Shown: positions 22,330 through 34,170 of the stretch, in pieces | Position numbering within the stretch: position 1 is the first letter of the stretch | Layout: every line of letters starts with the position of its first letter | Assembly: GCA_032622095.1 (NCBI GenBank) | Contig: CP136062.1 | Span: 55,597,849 to 55,661,848 of the forward strand | Direction of reading: 5' to 3' | Length of the DNA: 64,000 nucleotides | From: Siphonodentalium dalli | Lineage: Eukaryota; Mollusca; Scaphopoda; Gadilida; Siphonodentaliidae | Notes under the pieces: model-generated | Database searches by the model: none | Seen by the model: the letters and a program-made list of their open reading frames with translations, nothing else | Told to the model about the DNA's origin: nothing | Position numbers and translations under genes: made by a program

Positions 22330-23935
22330 TATCCAAGTATCGGTCTGGTGGAAATCGGCACTAAACATAATTTATTGTTTATCAATTGTTGTGTCTCTCT
22401 CACCCTGTCTCGAATGGCACCACTTTTGACATCTTTAAACTACACGATTAGACTCCTGATACCAAGGAAATGATTATTTATAAGTTTAGTGCTGATCCGC
22501 GACTAAACAATATTTTTTATCAAATTTAGTGCCCACTCCACACCATCTCTCACACAAACAGCACCAATATATCGTCTTTAAATCACATGATTTGATTGTT
22601 CATATATCATGGATAAGAATGTTTATCAATTTGGTGAAAATTGGCGCTAAAATTATTGTGTATGAATTCTGGTGCCCCTCTCATTTTCAGTGCACCCTGA
22701 CTCGAATGACGCCACTTTTGACAGTTTTAAGCCACACAAATAGACTCATCATATCATGTGTAGGATTTTTAAAAAGTTTGGTAGCAATGGGTGACTAAAA
22801 TAATTCTTAACAATGTTAGTGCCCCCCCCCCCCCCCACCCACATTCTCACATCCAAACGACACCAATTTGGCGTCTTTAAATCACACAATTATATTCCTT
22901 GTTTATAGAGAAGAATGTGTATCAATTTGGTGGAAATCGGCGCTAAAATCATTTGTGGATGATTTTGTAAAAGTTTTTGTATAAAATTGCGACTATACAA
23001 ATCCGTATACAATTTAGGCCACCCATATCTCTCAACCAAAACGGCACTAATTTGGCGTATCTAAACCAAACAATTAGATTTCTCGTATCACGGAGAATAT
23101 ATATCAATCTAGTGGAAATCGGCGCTAAACATATTGTTCATCTTTTTTGTGTTCCTCTCACCCTCTATGCATCATGACTCGAATGGCCCATTTGTGACAG
23201 TTTGCGACATCCTTAAACCACGCACTTAGACTCCTCATATCATGGAGATGATTATTGATACGTTTGGTACTAATCGGCGACTAAACCAGTGTTGATCAAA
23301 TTTAGTGCTCACGAACCCCCAACTGTCACCCAAGCAGCACCAACGTGGCGTCTTTAAATCACACGATCAGACTCCTCGTATTATGGATAAGAGTGCGTAT
23401 CACTTTGGTGGAAATTGTCGCTAAACTTATTGCGTATCAATCTTGGTGCCCCTCTGCCTTTCCCTGACTCGAATGACGACACGTTTGGCGGATTTAAGCC
23501 ACACCATACCATGGGGATGCTAAGTATAATTGTGGTGGCGACTAAACCCATTCAAATTGAGTGCCCCTTCCACAAACTTTCATCCAAATGACAGCAATTT
23601 GGAGTCTTTAAATCGCACAATTAGATTCCTTTTATCACGAAAAACAATATACATCAATTTGGTGGAAATCGGAGCTAAAATTAGTTTTATCAATATTGGT
23701 GGCCCTCTCCCCTTCCGTGCATCTCTGACGCGAATGGCGCCACGTTTTACATAATATTATTTAAACAGCACCATTAGATTTCTTATATCATGGCAATGAT
23801 TATATAAAAGTTTCGTAGCAATCGGCGGCAAAAAATTTGTCTGCCCCTCCCTTGTTCTGCCCCTGACAACGGCGTCACTTTAGAAAATTCTAAGCCGCAC
23901 CATTATCTTTCTCGCAAAACGTTATCCCTAGTAGT
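22330..23935. repeat. ~300-bp units in reverse orientation
   Basis: These are the same units as 20680-22200 but inverted (TTGGTGGAAATCGGCGCTAA, GTGCCCCTCTC, CTCGAATGGCGCCAC, ACACGATTAGACTCC). About five diverged copies are present. Together with the forward array this makes a large imperfect inverted repeat. Confidence 0.75.
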
Positions 23936-23984
23936 AGTACAGGCGATCTAGCCGAAAAATGGGGTCAACCCAAAACTAATTGCA

Positions 23985-25320
23985 ACACTAATGCCTTTTA
24001 GTTTACTGGACAGCTGAATATGTACTGCATTAGAATATTTTTTTTTAAATACATGCCTATTGGGACAAATTTGATAAATTTGTGTTTCCATGGCAACGAT
24101 GGCTAATAATCAGATATTTGGAATTTAATATTAAATTGTGCGTATCGTGAATAATTGAACAACTACCTAGAAGTTTACATTGGTTTATGGAAACACTTAT
24201 ATTGGCCGACATTTCTACATATCCGTGGTGACCTTGAAATGTCAATGTCACATAAAAAGGTCAAGGTCGTTGATAAAAATCAGGATTTTTATCATTTAGT
24301 AGTCATATTTTCGACGAACCTGGTTATAATCTATAACCAATAGCGATCACCAACAATATGTTATAAACTTCGGAATTCAGACTTCACGGGAAGGTCAATT
24401 TGAATGGATATCGATATCTGCTTTAGAAACTACAGCAGTTTGAAATATGTACTGACAACATTTTTATGTACAACGAGACATAAATTGTGATATTTCTATA
24501 GTCGATTGTAGAAACAACAAATCGCAACATAACTTGTTATATGCAAAATGTCAGTTAATATGAACTGGTTGCAACACCGACGTCATTTGGTACACTGGTA
24601 GGCGAATGTATACTGCGTTAGAATATCTTTTATTTAGGAAAATCCAATTGGGACAAATTTGATAAATTTTAGTTTCCATGGTAACGATGGCTAATGATAA
24701 GATATTTGGAATTTTGTATTAAATTGTGCGTATCGTGAATAATTTATCAACTACCTAAAACTTTACATCGGTTTATGGAAACACTTATATTGGCCGACAT
24801 TTCCACATATACACGGTGACCTTGAAATGTCAAGGTCACATATAAAGGTCAAGGTCATTGATAAAAATCAGGATTTTTATCATTTAGCAGTCATATTTTC
24901 GACAAACCTGGTTATGATCTATAACCAATAGCGATCACCAACAATATTTTATAAACTTCGGAATTCAGACTCCACGGGAAGGTCAATTTGAATGGATATC
25001 GATAGCTGCTTTAGAAAATGAAGCAGTTTGAAATATGTGCTGACAACATTTTTATGTACAACGAGACATAAATTGTGATATTTATATAGTCGATTGTAGA
25101 AACAAAAAAATCGCAACATAACTTGTTATATGCAAACTGTCAGTTAATATGAACTGGTTGCAACACAGACGTTGTTTGGTACACTGGTAGTTAAATGTAT
25201 ACTTCGTTAGAATATCTTTTATTTAGGAAAATCCAATTGGGACAAATTTGATAAATTTGAGTTTCCATGGTAACGATGGCTAATGATGGGTTATTTGGAG
25301 ATTTGACATTAAATTCCTCT
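23985..25320. repeat. 589-bp tandem duplication with RFX-box and AAGGTCA motifs
   Basis: Two full copies (about 23985-24570 and 24573-25160) and the start of a third (to ~25320) are highly similar. Anchors GGGACAAATTTGATAAATT occur at 24062, 24650 and 25239. Each copy carries a palindromic X-box-like GTTTCCATGGTAACGATGG and clusters of AAGGTCAAGGTC. No protein is recognised. Confidence 0.85.
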
Positions 25321-28158
25321 TTATACAGAAAACAATTGAAAAAATATTTCAACATTAGCACTGGGTTATGAAAGAACCAATAGAGGTCCACATGGCCACA
25401 TATGTTGTGGGCCATTTTAAGGCCAAGGTCACACTAATTACATGTACAAGGTCAAGGTCCCACTCAAAGGTCAAAGTAATTAAACAAAATTATCGTTTAA
25501 CCAAGATATTTTCGACTGATGTGGTTAAAAAGTACTGTATAATGGGAAAACAAATATTATTTCTGACTTTCCAGAATTCGCCCGTAATGGAACGCTCCAT
25601 CTTTATATGGTTAATTAAATGAACTAAAAGGTACGGATGGCCTTCTTAACGGGTATTGCTGTTAAAATAGTTACATCCGTTAAAACAACCATAAACAGAA
25701 AGAATGTTAAAATATAGACATATCTTGTTCTTATACCAATCATAAATAAATCGCGTAAATATCATGTTATTCTCAAGATCATATGCTGCATTAGTAAACA
25801 AAATCCAAATTATGTTACACTGAGTACAGTACGTAAAGGGTGTGCGATAAGCAAAACACTCGTCACCGGTGAGACCACACCAGACAGCGAATCTTTTAAA
25901 ATTTGATCATAGCATTTTCCAGATACGTGGTGTTGGCTTTTAAACATACCTGTAATTTTTCACACTATTTCCAATAATAAAAAAAATATTGTGCAAAATA
26001 CATCACTATTTAGACAATTTTCGTCTAGATCCACAGAAACAGCTGAGAAATTGGGAATAAAATGATAAAAACACGTGGACTCTGAGTCTGATGAGTATCA
26101 TGTCAGGGTGCGTTCACATAATGGTAAATTTGTCTGGTAAACTTGCAGGAAAGTCGTCAGGGGCGCTCTTATCCCCTTATATATGAGTTGAAGATTTTGA
26201 GACATCTATAACAGGTTGTTACAATATGTTTTGCTTTATAAAATTCACAATTTAAATGTCCGGTTTATAGGGGAAAACATCATTATTCATTATTCAAAAA
26301 TGTTAATGTGTCGCAATGGTTATAGAACTATATTTCTTTACAATAATGAAATTTTGTGTATTTTTAATATCGTTTCCATGGTGATAGGTATTTCTCAGGG
26401 AATTAGGCTTTTTCTGCAGTTTTATCAAAACAAGATTGAAGCACACGTAAGAAGCCATCATAGTATGTATAAATTATTACCTTAGCCAATGTAGTATCTA
26501 ATAAATGTTTCAATTCCAAAATTATCGCATTTTTTGCACAAATTAACAGTTTTTACCCAAAAATGGCAATAAAACCTTCATATCCTATATGTGCATCCTA
26601 GTTACTACTTAATTGGAAAATAGTAATCTTTGAAAAAGGTTTTGAGACGTCTATAACGGATTGTCATAATACGCTTTGCTTCATAAAATTACATGCTTTA
26701 AATGTCAGCTCTATGGGGAAAAAACATCATTATTTGGCGAAATTTGGTCCGTTTCCATGACAACAGCTGAATAAACAGCACCAATTACCCAACACAGAAG
26801 TCCGGATTAAAAGTGCATGTCATAGAAAAAAAAATTCAAAAAGTTATATTGTGTCGCAAGGGTTATAGGTCTTCAATTCTTTCCAATAACGGCATATTTT
26901 GTATTTTTAAATATCGTTTCCATGGTAACGGGTATTTCTCTGGGTATTGGGCCTTTTCGGCAGTTTTATCCAAATTAATTTTAAGTACATGTATGATGCC
27001 ATCTTAATAATACATAAATTATTACTGTAACCAATGTATTATCCAATAAATGTTCCAATTTCAAAAATATCGCATTTTTTGCAAAAATCACCATTTTTGG
27101 CAAAAATCACCATTTTTCACCCCAAAATGGCAATAAAGACCCGTATAACCTACATGTGCATCATATTGAATACTGGAATAGTTGGAACATATTCATAGTG
27201 GACAAGTCATTAATAAATGATCTTCAACATCTGTTCCTGTCCTAGAATGGGCTTAAATTAGTTTTTACCATTTGCGGAAATGGTTTAATATCAAACTGTG
27301 TCTACATTGTTTACATTCCGTTTCCATGGTAACGGCACCACTTTCTCATTTTACAGCAGGGCGGAACATGAAGCCTACATCTTCTACTTCCATGTGATAT
27401 ATAATTTTTCTGTGTGTACAAAAAAAATTAAACTCGAAAAATAAGGCCCGTTGGGGCCAAGACCGCTCATCTAATAGTAAAAATGTATCATAATAATATG
27501 TATTTATGACAGCAACACCGTTCTGCACTCAGATAACGACAGCTTTAAGTACATCTTCTGACAGTTGATACAAGTATTTGTGATACATATGATGGGGAAG
27601 GTTTGGAACTTCAAACTACATGTAAATCAAATGCTCAATATGAGCAGTATTGAGCACACTGCTTTATGTTCTATCAAAGTCAGAAACACTATGTGGTTGT
27701 AAATGTGGATAATTGCTAATATTAATGAGTTCCGTAACCATATCTGGTCAAATACCGCAGTATTTTGCTTAGTACGAAAGGCTGCCACCAACTTTGAGAG
27801 TCAATATCTCAGTAATGAGTTGATATTATTGGTAAAAACTATAACTCTACACAAAGCGTTGGTCTTCTAAATTATTTTAGATCTATTTTCGTCTCTTCGC
27901 ATCTTTAATTTCAATCAATTGGGTCAAAGATATATGATAACATTGGAAAAAAAAATAAAAAAAATTTGCAATGACCTTGACCTTTGCATATGACCTTGAC
28001 CTTCGGAAAAGGTGAATATCGTTTCAAAAGTAGGCAACAATGAGTGTTCATATAAACCAACATAATATTTGAGATAATTTAAATAATTCTTGCCACACAC
28101 GCAATTTAACACCCAGTTTTTACAATCAGTTAAAATCATCCCTCGTTGCCATGGAAAC
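24084..28158. promoter_or_regulatory. Eight RFX X-box-like palindromes with nuclear-receptor half-sites
   Basis: GTTTCCATGGYAAC-type sequences occur at 24084, 24672, 25261, 26372, 26751 (CATGACAAC variant), 26916, 27320 and inverted at 28145 (GTTGCCATGGAAAC). They match the RFX-family X-box consensus. Tandem AAGGTCAAGGTC sites, matching the extended half-site bound by ERR/SF-1-type receptors, occur at about 24254, 24846, 25420 and 25447, and inverted at 27971 and 27990. These motifs belong to a repeat family; whether proteins bind them here is unknown. Confidence 0.5.
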
Positions 28159-28330
28159 AGAAATTTTGCTATTTGTCCCAAATATTGTTCAGTAAAATTT
28201 CTGTATGTTGTATAAACGGACTTACTCTATACCATGGCACCTTTGCCATTAGTGTTGCAATTAGTTTGGGGTTAAACCCTAATTCGCCTGTACTATAGAC
28301 CCGATTGGTACCATCTAGATGGTCACTCGA
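25321..28330. other. Diverged repeat sequence, no genes
   Basis: Degenerate relatives of the X-box repeat recur (26200-27130 shows two copies of a ~540-base unit with TATAGAACTATATTTCTTTA-like and TTATCCAATAAATGTTCCAA-like phrases). Only short ORFs in AT-rich sequence are present. Confidence 0.55.
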
Positions 28331-28616
28331 CGCAAAACTTAGTTTATCAATTTTGGTGCCCCTCTCCTTTTCCATGCGTCCCTGACTCGAATGGCGCCAC
28401 TTTTGACATATTTAAACCATACCATCAGATTCCTTATATCATGAGGATGATTATATATAAGTTTCGTGGCAATCGGCGACATCCCCCCCCCCCCCCCACC
28501 TGCCCCTCCCCATTTATCGCCCCTGACAACAACCGCGTCACTTTAGAAAATTCTAACCAGCACCATTATCTTTTTCGTGAAAAGTTACCCCTAGTAGACC
28601 CCTTTAGTGCCATATA

Positions 28617-28752
28617 CATGTAGATGGTCCCCTGTGAATTTTTATAGAACACAGACAGACAGACGACAGACAGACAGACAGACATTCGCAAATATAGATA
28701 TATATATTTGTGATTGCCTGTGTTCTATATAACTTCACGGATGACCATCTAG
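28617..28752. repeat. Head-to-head junction of two Helitron-like 5' ends
   Basis: TAGATGGTCCCCTGTGAATT and TATAGAACACAG at 28621-28653 are mirrored by CTGTGTTCTATATAACTTCA and ATGACCATCTAGA at 28709-28752. The centre is a (CAGA)n tract and TATATA. The mirror axis is close to 28698/28699, where the minus-strand TC terminus lies. Confidence 0.7.
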
Positions 28753-30574
28753 ATTGCACCAAAGGGGTCTAACATGGATAATTTTGTTACGAGGAAGATA
28801 ATGGTGCGGGTATCTTTTTTTCTAAAGTGACGTCAGGCGTCTACTATAAGGATGAAGATTTATCAGGCTTAAATATGTCTACTGTAAGATTGACAGTGGC
28901 GCCGTTCGAGTCATGAGCATGGAGGGGAGGGCTTGCACCAGAATGTTGAACTTGATTTGTATAATTGTATATGGATGGTCGCTAAACACACACCAAATCT
29001 TGGCAAGTGAGATTTGTCACCCCCTCTCCCCCATCCAATATCGTCTACACTAATTTAGTAAAGTGGTCCCATTTTGTTTGAAGCTGATACAAATATGTTT
29101 TGCACTAATTTCCACATATTGCACGTTCTTCTCCAACGATACGAGGATGAGTTAACACGCAACATTTGTATCGTTTTGGGTCCGGAAACCAGAGAGGAGG
29201 GGTATTAACATTGTTACGAATGTTTTAGTAGCCGATATCCACAAGTTATATATATGTATCTCTATAATTCGTTCTGATGTGCCTTTGGCGTTAACATTTC
29301 GCAACCTCGACAAATGGTGACCAAGAAAGTAACTCAAACAATTCTATCTTCTCAACTGTCATATGTTTATGGGGGAGGGAATCATGACATTAGATCACCA
29401 CTTGGCTATCAGAAACAGATACATATGTATTCTATAGAAGTGTATTTATCATTCAATTTATGAGATACATAATTCTTGCAAAATTAGGAACCTTCAACCA
29501 TCAGAGGATGGCATGTTAGAGTGGTTCATGTATTATAACACCGTTTAGTCTGTCCCAGTCACGTTATTTTCCACACAAAAAAAAGAAAGAGAAATGCATA
29601 GAAGGCCTGTTCAAAAATAGTGGTCACAATGTGCAGTCAAATATAGTTTCTACTGAGATAACAGAAAACACAGCCAGTAGCACATTACTTTTCAGGATCC
29701 TCCAATACTGGCATCTGACAAGGATACATCGATACAGATGATTTCTTAAATTTTCGTCAGAACCGACTGATATATTATCTGATAATAATGAGCCAGTATA
29801 GCGCCATGAACAGGAGCACCTGGACATTCATTAAAAACATATGTATCTTCATGTATATATGACAACAAGGCGTCCTAAAACATATGTATCTTCATGTATA
29901 TATGATAACCAGGCGTCCTAAAACATATGTATCTTCATGTATATATGATAACCAGGCGTCCTAAAAACATATGTATCTTCATGTATATATGATAACCAGG
30001 CGTCCTAAAACATATGTATCTTCATGTATATATGATAACCAGGCGTCCTAAAACATATGTATCTTCATGTATATATGATAACCAGGCGTCCTAAAACATA
30101 TGTATCTTCATGTATATATGATAACCAGATAACGTCCTCAAAATCTTAGTCTGACAGGCCAGATTGAGTTATACATGTACACCTCTATGTAAAACCTAAT
30201 TGTCGTCTTTTATTTTTGGAAACTTATGTGTTTATTATGTTAATGTTTTGATATTTTTTTAAATTACAAACAAACGTCAATTCCAACCACGTCCATTGAA
30301 ATGATAACTTCCGAAGAATGCGCAGTTATAAATAAATACACACTTCTGAATGGGTGACGAATTAATCGCTATAAACAAAATGACAATCACTCCTTCATGG
30401 CGAGCCACTACTTATATTACATGTATAAGAATGACGTTTTTATGCCATTTTTGGCATACCATTTATGAGAATACGTGTAACACTTTGAGCAAGGGTATTC
30501 TCTATTCCCACCGAATCTCCACACCAGAGGGCTTCACATGATTTAACCTGGGCAACGCCGGGAACCCCTGCTAG
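28699..30574 (+). mobile_element. Helitron-like copy, plus strand, 3' end facing right
   Basis: It runs from the head-to-head junction to a 3' hairpin (CCTGGGCAACGCCGGG), an 8-base spacer and CTAG at 30571-30574, followed by T. Its right ~1.5 kb is the inverted counterpart of 19464-20780. It differs by a 43-base minisatellite expansion at 29836-30133. No coding capacity is seen. The 5' TC is not preserved exactly on this copy. Confidence 0.6.
29836..30133. repeat. 43-bp minisatellite, seven units
   Basis: CATATGTATCTTCATGTATA, followed by TATGATAACCAGGCGTCCTA, repeats seven times almost without change; the first unit reads ACAACAAGG. The opposite arm (19948-20012) has only one diverged unit, so the array expanded after the arms were formed. 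Confidence 0.95.
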
Positions 30575-30621
30575 TAGACCTATATATGTATTTTATTGAA
30601 CCAATTATGCATACCCGATCA

Positions 30622-31950
30622 TTCAATTTGCAATTTCAAATTTTTCAATTTCTTTATTGTCTTCGCCCACTAATATGTGGAACTGGAGGTAGACATTTAT
30701 TACCTTACAAAATGTCAACAAAACTTTAATAAAATAGAGATAAATAAAATAGGAAAACTCACACAACTAAAGATAACAAATTCGAAGTGATAGCATAAGG
30801 AAATATAATTAAATACACACTTAGCTGGGAAAGCTGCACTTGGACTATGTATACGTGCAGGAGGGCATGCATTCAGATTCAATTTAAACCAATTTAAATG
30901 GCTGCTTTGGTAACCATTTCCGATGCGAATCTGGCTAATTTCAACATGTTTGTTTTATTTCCGTCATTAAAGGGAATTTTAAGTTTTTCATAATTCGGAT
31001 TACTTCGAAAGTATGTTTTCAGATAGGTTCTTCGGAAGGACAAAAATTCGTGGCATACGAACAGATAATAGTATTCGTTACCCGGTGTATCCTCACCGAA
31101 AAGTTGGCAACGTGAACAAGGAACTTCTGAGTTTTTGCAACTGAAAACTTCAATAGGGAGCCGATTATATTTAGTTTGATCAGGTATGAACTGAATTTTG
31201 GCGGCAGTTCTAAAAGATAAATCTCTATGCCAAAAGGTACTTTATAAATTGTTTATATAGAGTACATTTTGAGTTCTGGGCTAAAGTTTCGTTTCATGAT
31301 TGCAAATATTTCCCCTTTAACGACCGTTGAACTTATTGAGCAAGATATTTACCATCACCAACCGACTGAGCATCCCATGCATATATAGGTGAGACCACAT
31401 TTATTGAGTATAACTCTATTAAGCTATGGGTTTTCAATCCCAGAACGAAGCGCAAAAGAGTACAAATATTGATATACAACACTCGACAGGTTAACAAGCC
31501 CATAATAGATTCATAGACGCTTCAATATGAATATATATCGGATAGCATCCACGTTCTCCTTAAACCATACAACTAGGCGGACTTGGTATCGTTTTTAAGA
31601 TTATTTTCAAAATTTTTAGTTGCACCCATTCAAAGCAATCAGTTTTCTCAATCTCAAACACATCACACACACAGCATCATCAGGAGGACTATTTTATTAA
31701 AGAGGTCAATTTGGCAAACGAAAGCAAGATTATATTGTAAAATTGAAAAAAGTTATCCCAAGATATTTATATGCATCCAGTACCTCGATATCGGAATCGC
31801 CCAGCTTCGAATTGTTGTTGTTTTATGTGTCGATGCGGGGAAGCAAAAATTATCACTTTCGTTTTGGCAGTACTAGTGTTAACGGTTAAACTCCAGTCTT
31901 CACAGTATTCATAAAGTATTCACCAAATAATTAGTGGACAGCCGATGTCA
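30622..31950 (-). pseudogene. Non-LTR retrotransposon fragment, RT C-terminal part, minus strand
   Basis: Minus-strand frames in order give SLTVNTSTAKTKVIIF (31880s), IEVLDAYKYLGITFS (31780s), then NRLPIEVFSCKNSEVPCSRC, GNEYYYLFVCHEF and NPNYEKLKIPFND (31190-30930). This is the thumb-side and C-terminal Cys-rich region of a jockey-type invertebrate LINE. Frameshifts and stops separate the blocks. The 3' end is AT-rich (AATTTGAAATTGCAAATTG) at about 30622-30660. It sits only ~50 bases outside the Helitron-like 3' end at 30574. RT catalytic and endonuclease regions are absent. It belongs to the same broad group as the 1.5-2.7 kb fragment. Confidence 0.75.
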
Positions 31951-31954
31951 GCAT

Positions 31955-34170
31955 TACATTACATTATGGCCTGTTTTACTATTTTGTTCTCAAAACAAGC
32001 AAATGCAGGGACGCAGACATATGGAAGGCATGGCGGCGACTCATCATGTCTAAGATTAAAACGGTAATAATCAAAATAGTTAGTAATGCCGACGACGACA
32101 TACTGGAACTTCAGATCGGGGGGGGGGGGAGTAGTTGGTATTTGGACGAGTTGCAAGGGCGTTTACCGTTTCGGCGAAATAATGAAGCTACTTTCCTATA
32201 AAGTGGTACATGCGCATGGTAGCTGCCCACACACCAATACAATACACACATGTAATGCACGACATATATTTATGTGTCATAGTGTCAACGTCCGGATTGA
32301 CCACTCGTCGTTCGTCAGCCCGTCCGTCTGTTGTCTGTCTGTCCGTAATGCGATAACTGAAACCTACAGATCGAGTTCGAATATGGGTTTGATCCGATTT
32401 ATTTTAAAGGAGTTATGACCCTTTTTTTCAAAAAAAAAGAGTAAAAAAAATATATATATATTTTGTTTAGATTGTTCAATTTTGTTTTAACTTTTATAAT
32501 GATAAAAGCAAATTTAAATAATAAAAACTAAATTGTAATTGACCCTTCGTTTGTTTTAATTTTATACCATTACTTAGGTGTGATGTCCTGTTTTGAAAAT
32601 ATGAAGATTTTATTGCAATAGTTACATGTAATATAATGATATCAATAAATTACCATGTGAACATCCAGTATCCAGAGTATAAGAGCATACATTTTTATAG
32701 ATGGTGACATTCCAAGTGAAAACTTGTTATTAATTGAGTGATGACATATGGTACAGAACTTAGATGAAGTCAAAGATAAATAACAATTGTGGCTGGCTAA
32801 TTGTTCATCTCATATGTCAAATTTGATTATTTGATTAATGGCAGCATGAGGTCTCTTGTTTCTCCTATTCGTGAAATTTCATTACAGGGTGTGACAAGGG
32901 ACCCCTCACCTATATGAGTGTCTTCTATATTCCATTGATCTGCTTATAAAGTAATTAACCCTTCCAAGCTTCCCATAGACACATGCTATAATGTACATGG
33001 ACTCTTCCTCATATTTCTTATCTATGGTTATCTTTGCACATTATTCACTTTTATCAATTCTGATATAGACTGATTAATTGATATTTGAAAAATATATTAA
33101 CCCTTCAGACACATGCATTCAATTTGAAATTAAAATAATGGCTGATAGCCAATATGATTTATCTATGCAATGGGTAACAGGCAGATAAATATACATGACT
33201 ATTGCAGGTGATGCCTTGTTTTGAAAAACAAGACGTTAGATGTTGTTAATATGTCTAGGGGCCACAGAAAGCTTAGAAGATTAACATGGAAGGTTATGGA
33301 TTTTAGTGTCCAAGCTACTTTTAAAACATTGTAATGTGTGAAGCCATTTTATTGAGGGCTACTTACTTTCTTTTATATGAACTATGGTAATCTGTTTCGA
33401 TTTAGGGGTCATACGGACCAGCATCATCATCATATAATACCTGTATAACATTATATAGATAACAATTTTATATTGTATAATCTACACATATTTTTGAAAA
33501 CCATACACCCCTGTTATGAAACACTTCATATTGCATGTACCTGACAATATAAGAATTCCTTATTTAATACACATGTCAGATCTGATCTTATCTGTCCATG
33601 TTTGATAAACAGATAACAACTGGGGAGAATGCGGGGGGGGGGGTAAATTAAAGTACAATTATGCGGGGGGGGGGGTAAATTAAAGTACAATTAAAATATG
33701 AGATGGAATCCCACACATGTATGTTGTTTTAAGCAGTCTGGCTTGTCAACAAATTATAATTTCTCTTTAGAAGTGAATGAGTTTTGAATATATGGCAAGT
33801 CAAAAGTGGCAGAGGGGAGGGTTTATCACTTTTGCTTCCAATGAGTTAACTTAAACTCCTAAACATATCCTCCGCGAAATCACTAAACCGTTGGATCTCA
33901 CAGTGAGAGGTCCTTGGGTGAATAGGGACATAGTTATGAGATTTAAAACTACTCCTCCCCACCCAAATACTTTGACCCCTTCTTAAGACAAATTATTTGA
34001 GCTTTTGATTTCCTGTTGGGTACTGATATATGGATTCCTGTGATCATATCTTAGACAAATTATCAGTTATAGCTAATCGCTATCGCCAAGGTATGGGTTA
34101 AACATCTGCCGTTCGTGATCGGCCTCTTGTTTTTACAGCGCAGACAACAACTTAAATATCATTACTGTGG
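31955..34170 (+). mobile_element. Repeat element interrupted by a 1.86-kb insertion
   Basis: 31955-32264 and 34121-34170 match 60365-60680 piecewise (AAGCAAATGCAGGGACGCAG, a poly-G run, ACGAGTTGC..GGGC, GTCGGCGAAAT, then CAGCGCAGACAACAACT). In the 60-kb copy the two parts are continuous. Sequence 32265-34120 is therefore an insertion. It holds GTCCGGATTGACCACTCGTC, a GTCTGTCTGTCC tract, AGGAGTTATGACCC and a 31-base tandem duplication around two poly-G runs at 33628-33690. No protein is recognised in it. Confidence 0.65.

Larger units (their letters stand above)
22207..28698 (-). mobile_element. Large Helitron-like composite, minus strand
   Basis: On the minus strand the 5' end at 28698 reads TCTATATTTGCGAATGTCTG, preceded by A. 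The 3' end at 22210-22207 is CTAG after the hairpin-bearing CAACGCCGGATAACTCTT, followed by T. Nearest-end pairing gives 6.49 kb; pairing with 19464 would give 9.2 kb. Internal content is repetitive: ~300-base units, a 589-base tandem duplication, and RFX/AAGGTCA repeats. No Rep/helicase gene is seen. Boundaries are supported by sequence; that it moved as one unit is inference. Confidence 0.5.
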
